From assembly GCA_030609975.1 (NCBI GenBank), contig JAUWSR010000160.1, positions 1 to 8,531 on the forward strand: a DNA stretch of 8,531 bases, read 5' to 3'. The notes beneath the pieces were generated by a model. It had not been told where the DNA came from. It was given only the letters and a program-made list of their open reading frames with translations, and did no database searches. The position numbers and the translations under genes are program-made. The stretch comes from Acidobacteriota bacterium. Lineage in GTDB: Bacteria; Acidobacteriota; Aminicenantia; Aminicenantales; Aminicenantaceae. Each line of letters starts with the position of its first letter. Within the stretch, counting starts at the first letter, position 1. Below, piece after piece: positions 5,432 to 8,531 of this stretch.

Positions 5432-6592
5432 ATGAATAGAACCAGAAAAAAACAGGAATTGCGGGGCACGACCTGGCCAGGATTCACTTTAATCGAAGTC
5501 CTGGTGGCAGGGAGTGCGATGTTGATCCTTATCCTGGGCATGCTGATCCTGTACATGCGCAGCAGTCAGATCTCAGTCGACCAGCAGGCATTCGCTAAGG
5601 TCCAGCAGGATGTTCGTGCCGGCATGTTTTATATCGGAAGAGACGCACGCTCGGCGGGCGTCGGCTTGACTCCGGATATTGCCGGTTACTTCCTGGAAGG
5701 AGAGGATGCATACGGTCCAGGCCCGGAGGCCTCCGATACATTGCGAGTGATGGGGAATTTTGAGGATCCCATGATGCTGGTGATCGAAAAATACCAAGGA
5801 GGAGGCGGCGGAGGCGCGGCCACGGCCTTTCTTTACCAATGGACGTTGGAGAACGCCCCCTATCAGTGTCCTGAGTTCTATGAGAACCGTCAGGTCCTGA
5901 TCATCTCGACACGATGCCCCGGTTGCTTTACCTTCAGTTACCTCGCCGAAACTTCCATTTGTGGTTGTGGCAGCGGAGAGGAACACTTCAACATGCAGCC
6001 CGGCCAATCCGAGCTCAATCCTCCGGGAGGTTTGATCGATACCGGATGTGCCGAAGACTGCTGGGATGATGCTATCGTGACAATTGCTCAGATAAAATAC
6101 TATTGGCTGGATACGACAGGCAATCCGGGCGACTACGCCCATCTGGGGGGGGATCCGCAATCCAAGGGCTATATTGCGGAGCCCTACACAATGTATATGA
6201 CGACCATCGACGATTCCATCCCTACCGGTGCTATGATGCACATCCCTATCGCCCAGAACATCGAGAATCTGCAGTTCGAGTATAACGGTGACATCAATGG
6301 AGATGGCTTCTTGGACGGTTGGCAGAGTTGGCAAGCGGGCTGGACCGGGGACACAGTTACTATCACCCGGATCCAACAGATCCGGATCATGGTTTTGGGC
6401 CGAACGCCAAATCCTTTTTTGCATGTGGCCAAGTTTCAGGGAGGTTCGGGCACGCATCACTACCGCAGGCCGGTCGTTTCCAACAGCTCGGCTATGGCTC
6501 AAGATGATATGCGCAGAATATTCCTGATGGAGACCACGGCTACAGTTCGGAACATGTCATTGAGCTTGTATAACTCGGGAGAAAGATATTAA
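5432..6592 (+). CDS. pilW: PilW-like minor pilin with Cys-rich insert
   Basis: This is a 386-residue large minor pilin. A 17-residue leader ends in WPG, followed by FTLIEVLVAGSAML; cleavage after Gly17 makes Glu22 the mature Glu5. QQDVRAGMFYIGRDARSAGVG (about 62-82) is the usual PilW/GspJ segment after the helix. A hexaglycine (123-128) leads into an insert with seven cysteines (146, 162, 165, 177, 179, 206, 210), including CPGC and CGC. DINGDGFLD (287-295) has the DxNxDGxxD spacing of EF-hand or dockerin-type calcium loops. The C-terminal part (VTITRIQQIRIMVLGRT) is typical of the family. Twelve nt separate it from each neighbour, and a weak AAGG lies 10 nt before ATG. It should sit in the pilus-tip minor-pilin complex, exposed outside the cell. 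The Cys insert could form disulphides or bind metal; neither is shown. Confidence 0.85.
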   Translation: MNRTRKKQELRGTTWPGFTLIEVLVAGSAMLILILGMLILYMRSSQISVDQQAFAKVQQDVRAGMFYIGRDARSAGVGLTPDIAGYFLEGEDAYGPGPEASDTLRVMGNFEDPMMLVIEKYQGGGGGGAATAFLYQWTLENAPYQCPEFYENRQVLIISTRCPGCFTFSYLAETSICGCGSGEEHFNMQPGQSELNPPGGLIDTGCAEDCWDDAIVTIAQIKYYWLDTTGNPGDYAHLGGDPQSKGYIAEPYTMYMTTIDDSIPTGAMMHIPIAQNIENLQFEYNGDINGDGFLDGWQSWQAGWTGDTVTITRIQQIRIMVLGRTPNPFLHVAKFQGGSGTHHYRRPVVSNSSAMAQDDMRRIFLMETTATVRNMSLSLYNSGERY

Positions 6593-6604
6593 AAGGAGCC
6601 CCGA

Positions 6605-7204
6605 ATGCAGGGACATTTATTTAAGCAAAGACAGCATGAAAAAGGGATCGGCTTGATCATAATTATCATGGTCCTGGCTTTTTTGCTCGTTGTAGGATTG
6701 GCAGTTGTGACAACCACTGGAACCGGATCCCGAATTGCGGGAAACCTTCGCTGGCAGGAGGAGGCCTTCAATGCCGCCGAGGCCGGTTTTGACATTGCCT
6801 GGGGCGCCTTGGATGACATGTTTTCATTCGGAGGCGGTTGGACCAGCTTCGAGGGCCACTATCTGCAGGAACCGCTCGGGATCGATGTTCCGGATATCAA
6901 TGACCCCAATTCCCAAGCTTTTTATTTCCGTCGTTTGACGGATGCGGCGTTGCTCTACCTGTTCGAGCAGAACTCCATTGATGAGAACACCAACGGTGTG
7001 TTGTTTTATAAACAGCTCTATATCCTGACGCAGGAAGGGAGCGATGACATCCGCTATACCTATACGGTCTTCCTGATCGATGATGAGGTGGGGATGGCCA
7101 CTTCGGATCCCAGTGATGTGCTTATGGTATGTATCGGTACCGCCGGAGTGGGGAATACTTTAACCACCGCCAGATTGGAGGTCTTGATCGCAATCGAGCA
7201 ATAA
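6605..7204 (+). CDS. pilX: PilX-like minor pilin
   Basis: This is a 199-residue protein with the PilX N-terminal signature. After a 14-residue basic leader ending EKG comes IGLIIIIMVLAFLLVVGLAVV, then TGTGSRIAGNLRWQEEAFNAAEAGFDIA. The SRIAGN...EAFNAAEAG block is the family hallmark. The residue at mature position 5 is Ile19, not Glu, as in many PilX/GspK-type subunits thought to cap the tip. The central part contains aromatic and acidic stretches and ends in a strand-rich region with the TARLEV segment common near PilX C-termini. A strong AAGGAG (6593-6598) lies 6 nt before ATG, 12 nt after the PilW-like stop. It would cap the minor-pilin complex and connect to the PilY1-like protein encoded next. 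Length and order fit PilX well; I see no sign of disruption. Confidence 0.85.
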   Translation: MQGHLFKQRQHEKGIGLIIIIMVLAFLLVVGLAVVTTTGTGSRIAGNLRWQEEAFNAAEAGFDIAWGALDDMFSFGGGWTSFEGHYLQEPLGIDVPDINDPNSQAFYFRRLTDAALLYLFEQNSIDENTNGVLFYKQLYILTQEGSDDIRYTYTVFLIDDEVGMATSDPSDVLMVCIGTAGVGNTLTTARLEVLIAIEQ

Positions 7205-7219
7205 AGAATAGATTTTCAT

Positions 7220-7224
7220 GAGGA
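7220..7224 (+). promoter_or_regulatory. Ribosome binding site that decides the pilY1-like start
   Basis: GAGGA lies 5 nt before the ATG at 7230. An in-frame ATG at 7218 overlaps this signal and has no Shine-Dalgarno of its own. The start at 7230 is preferred and also leaves a compact signal peptide. Confidence 0.6.
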
Positions 7225-7229
7225 ATAAA

Positions 7230-8531
7230 ATGAGACAAAAAAAATCTTGGGGGATGCTATCCCTGTTATTTTTAGGGATTATCTTAATTTTAGGTGTGAG
7301 ATTCTGGGCGCAGGAAGTATGTGTCGAACACACCGGGGATTTCTTTGAAAATTTCGGCTTGGTCGATTTTAAGGACGAGGCAAACTGCTCTGTAGCCACT
7401 TGGCCCTCCGGACCGATCACTCTGAACCATCTAGGTGCGAACTTCGAGATCGATGCTCCGAATCCCATGGGCGCAACCATTTATGTGATCGGCTCGGGAG
7501 ATTTTAACGATGACGGCTATCCCGATCTTATGGGGCTCGAGATCCCAAATCCTAATGATCCTGACAAAACCGATGACAAATACAGACTGAGAGTTTTGTG
7601 GAATGTATTTGAGGATGTCGACGGAGATGGAAATGATGATGACGGTACGGTCTTTACAATAGACGATGATGAGATCTATGACTTGGGTTACCATCTGCGG
7701 GTGGGGCCGGCTTCTCTGGTCGTGGCCGATTTCAACAACGACAATTACAACGATTTTTTCATCTTGAAGAACGGAAGAGATGCCTTCGAACACGACAATT
7801 TCCTGGCAACGATGTACATCAACGACGGCAACAAGATGAATCCCGATTTTGTCCCCTATAACCTTTCGCCGAATCTGGATTTTACCTCCATGTTCGAGGG
7901 TGCCGGAGTCTATTGCAACTGGGCGGCCGATCATCTTGCCGCCGTCGATATCGATGCCGACGGGGACATGGATGTCCTGATCATCAGTCAGGACAAGATA
8001 TTTTTGCTCCGCAATCCAGGAAAAACAAATTTTGATCTCGGCAATTTTGTACTGGACGAACTCAATTACGATCAAACAACGGGTTACACCGGCCCTTACG
8101 GAGGGTCTTCCGTCGATGCCGCCGATTTTGACAATGACGGTGATATCGATATCATCGGTGGCACGGTCGAAGCGGATCCCTTTCTGGTGTACTATGAAAA
8201 CGATGGGACCGGTTTTTTCACCCGCAGTGAGATCGTTATTCCGGAACCAAATGCGGTTGGAACGGTAGCGACCTGTGTGGCCAGCTTCAAGAACGATGGC
8301 TACATGGATATCTTTGCCGCCACCGACCGCTGGATCACCGATAAGCCCGCCCGGATGTGGTATATGAAAAATCAAGGGTTGGTGGATGGGACTCTGCAGT
8401 TTCAATTCAAGTGTCTGAATGACTGTGAACCCATTCTGCCCCCTTGGCACGATGTGGATATGAGCGCTACCCTGGATTTTGACCAGGACGGAGATATGGA
8501 TATCATCCTGGCCGATGCCAATCATTCAGGC
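7230..8531 (+). CDS. pilY1: PilY1-like secreted FG-GAP/VCBS repeat protein, 3' end outside window
   Basis: This is an open frame of 434 codons running off the right edge without a stop. A basic start (MRQKK), a hydrophobic core (about 9-23) and a small-residue exit near FWAQE (25-29) make a signal peptide. The mature part has aspartate-rich loops of the D-x-[DN]-x-D-G-x-x-D type at 91, 129, 167, 240, 299, 352 and 416. Their mostly 38-73-residue spacing is typical of calcium-binding blades in FG-GAP/VCBS beta-propellers. Loops such as DFNDDGYPD and DFDNDGDID keep the full ligand set; that at 352 (SFKNDGYMD) has lost the first Asp. It follows the PilX-like gene by 25 nt, exactly where pilY1 lies in Pseudomonas. 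A role as a pilus-associated surface adhesin or calcium sensor is inferred from position. The C-terminal PilY1 propeller that would prove this is not in the window, so another VCBS surface protein is possible. Confidence 0.78.
   Translation, partial: MRQKKSWGMLSLLFLGIILILGVRFWAQEVCVEHTGDFFENFGLVDFKDEANCSVATWPSGPITLNHLGANFEIDAPNPMGATIYVIGSGDFNDDGYPDLMGLEIPNPNDPDKTDDKYRLRVLWNVFEDVDGDGNDDDGTVFTIDDDEIYDLGYHLRVGPASLVVADFNNDNYNDFFILKNGRDAFEHDNFLATMYINDGNKMNPDFVPYNLSPNLDFTSMFEGAGVYCNWAADHLAAVDIDADGDMDVLIISQDKIFLLRNPGKTNFDLGNFVLDELNYDQTTGYTGPYGGSSVDAADFDNDGDIDIIGGTVEADPFLVYYENDGTGFFTRSEIVIPEPNAVGTVATCVASFKNDGYMDIFAATDRWITDKPARMWYMKNQGLVDGTLQFQFKCLNDCEPILPPWHDVDMSATLDFDQDGDMDIILADANHSG

Noticed and set aside
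5573..6502. 309-codon minus-strand open frame
   Set aside because: It lies wholly antisense to the PilW-like gene, whose pilin signature and operon position are clear; the antisense product has no recognisable features.
7431..8525. Long minus-strand open frame opposite the PilY1-like gene
   Set aside because: It is the antisense shadow of the repeated Asp/Gly-rich codons. The plus frame has a signal peptide, ribosome binding site, operon context and recognisable calcium loops.

Overview
The window looks like a chromosomal piece of a Gram-negative bacterium with type IV pili. It holds six complete genes and one gene cut by the right edge, in two divergent blocks. The style of the PilY1-like protein (FG-GAP/VCBS calcium loops) and of the large membrane glycosyltransferase reminds me of Acidobacteriota/Aminicenantota-type genomes. 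That is an impression from memory, not a search result; a deltaproteobacterium is also possible. I see no tRNA, rRNA, CRISPR array, transposase or phage gene.

Left block (minus strand, 210-3938): a multi-spanning GT-C/GT39-like membrane protein is followed after 6 nt by a glutamine-hydrolysing asparagine synthetase homologue of the kind common in exopolysaccharide and surface-glycan loci. They are probably one transcript concerned with surface glycan assembly. Positions 1-209, beyond the asparagine synthetase stop, hold no convincing gene but contain a perfect 8-bp inverted repeat.

Middle (3939-4410): a 472-nt divergent intergenic region, unusually structured. It carries a 78-nt element bounded by 19-nt inverted repeats (17/19 matching). 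Its right half resembles the sequence at 48-91. Next comes a set of mutually exclusive hairpins (4086-4154). After that lies a control region facing the pilin genes: a TGT-N10-ACA dyad (4202-4217), a well-matched sigma-54 promoter (4298-4314) and a dyad at the predicted start site (4324-4342).

Right block (plus strand, 4411 to the right edge): five tightly packed genes in the order fimT/fimU-like, pilV-like, pilW-like, pilX-like, pilY1-like. This is the minor-pilin order known from Pseudomonas aeruginosa. The minor pilins would prime and cap type IV pili and present the secreted PilY1-like adhesin. Unusual points are a cysteine-rich insert and an EF-hand-like loop in PilW, and seven D-rich repeats in the visible part of the PilY1-like protein. 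The sigma-54 promoter suggests control by a PilR- or NtrC-type activator.
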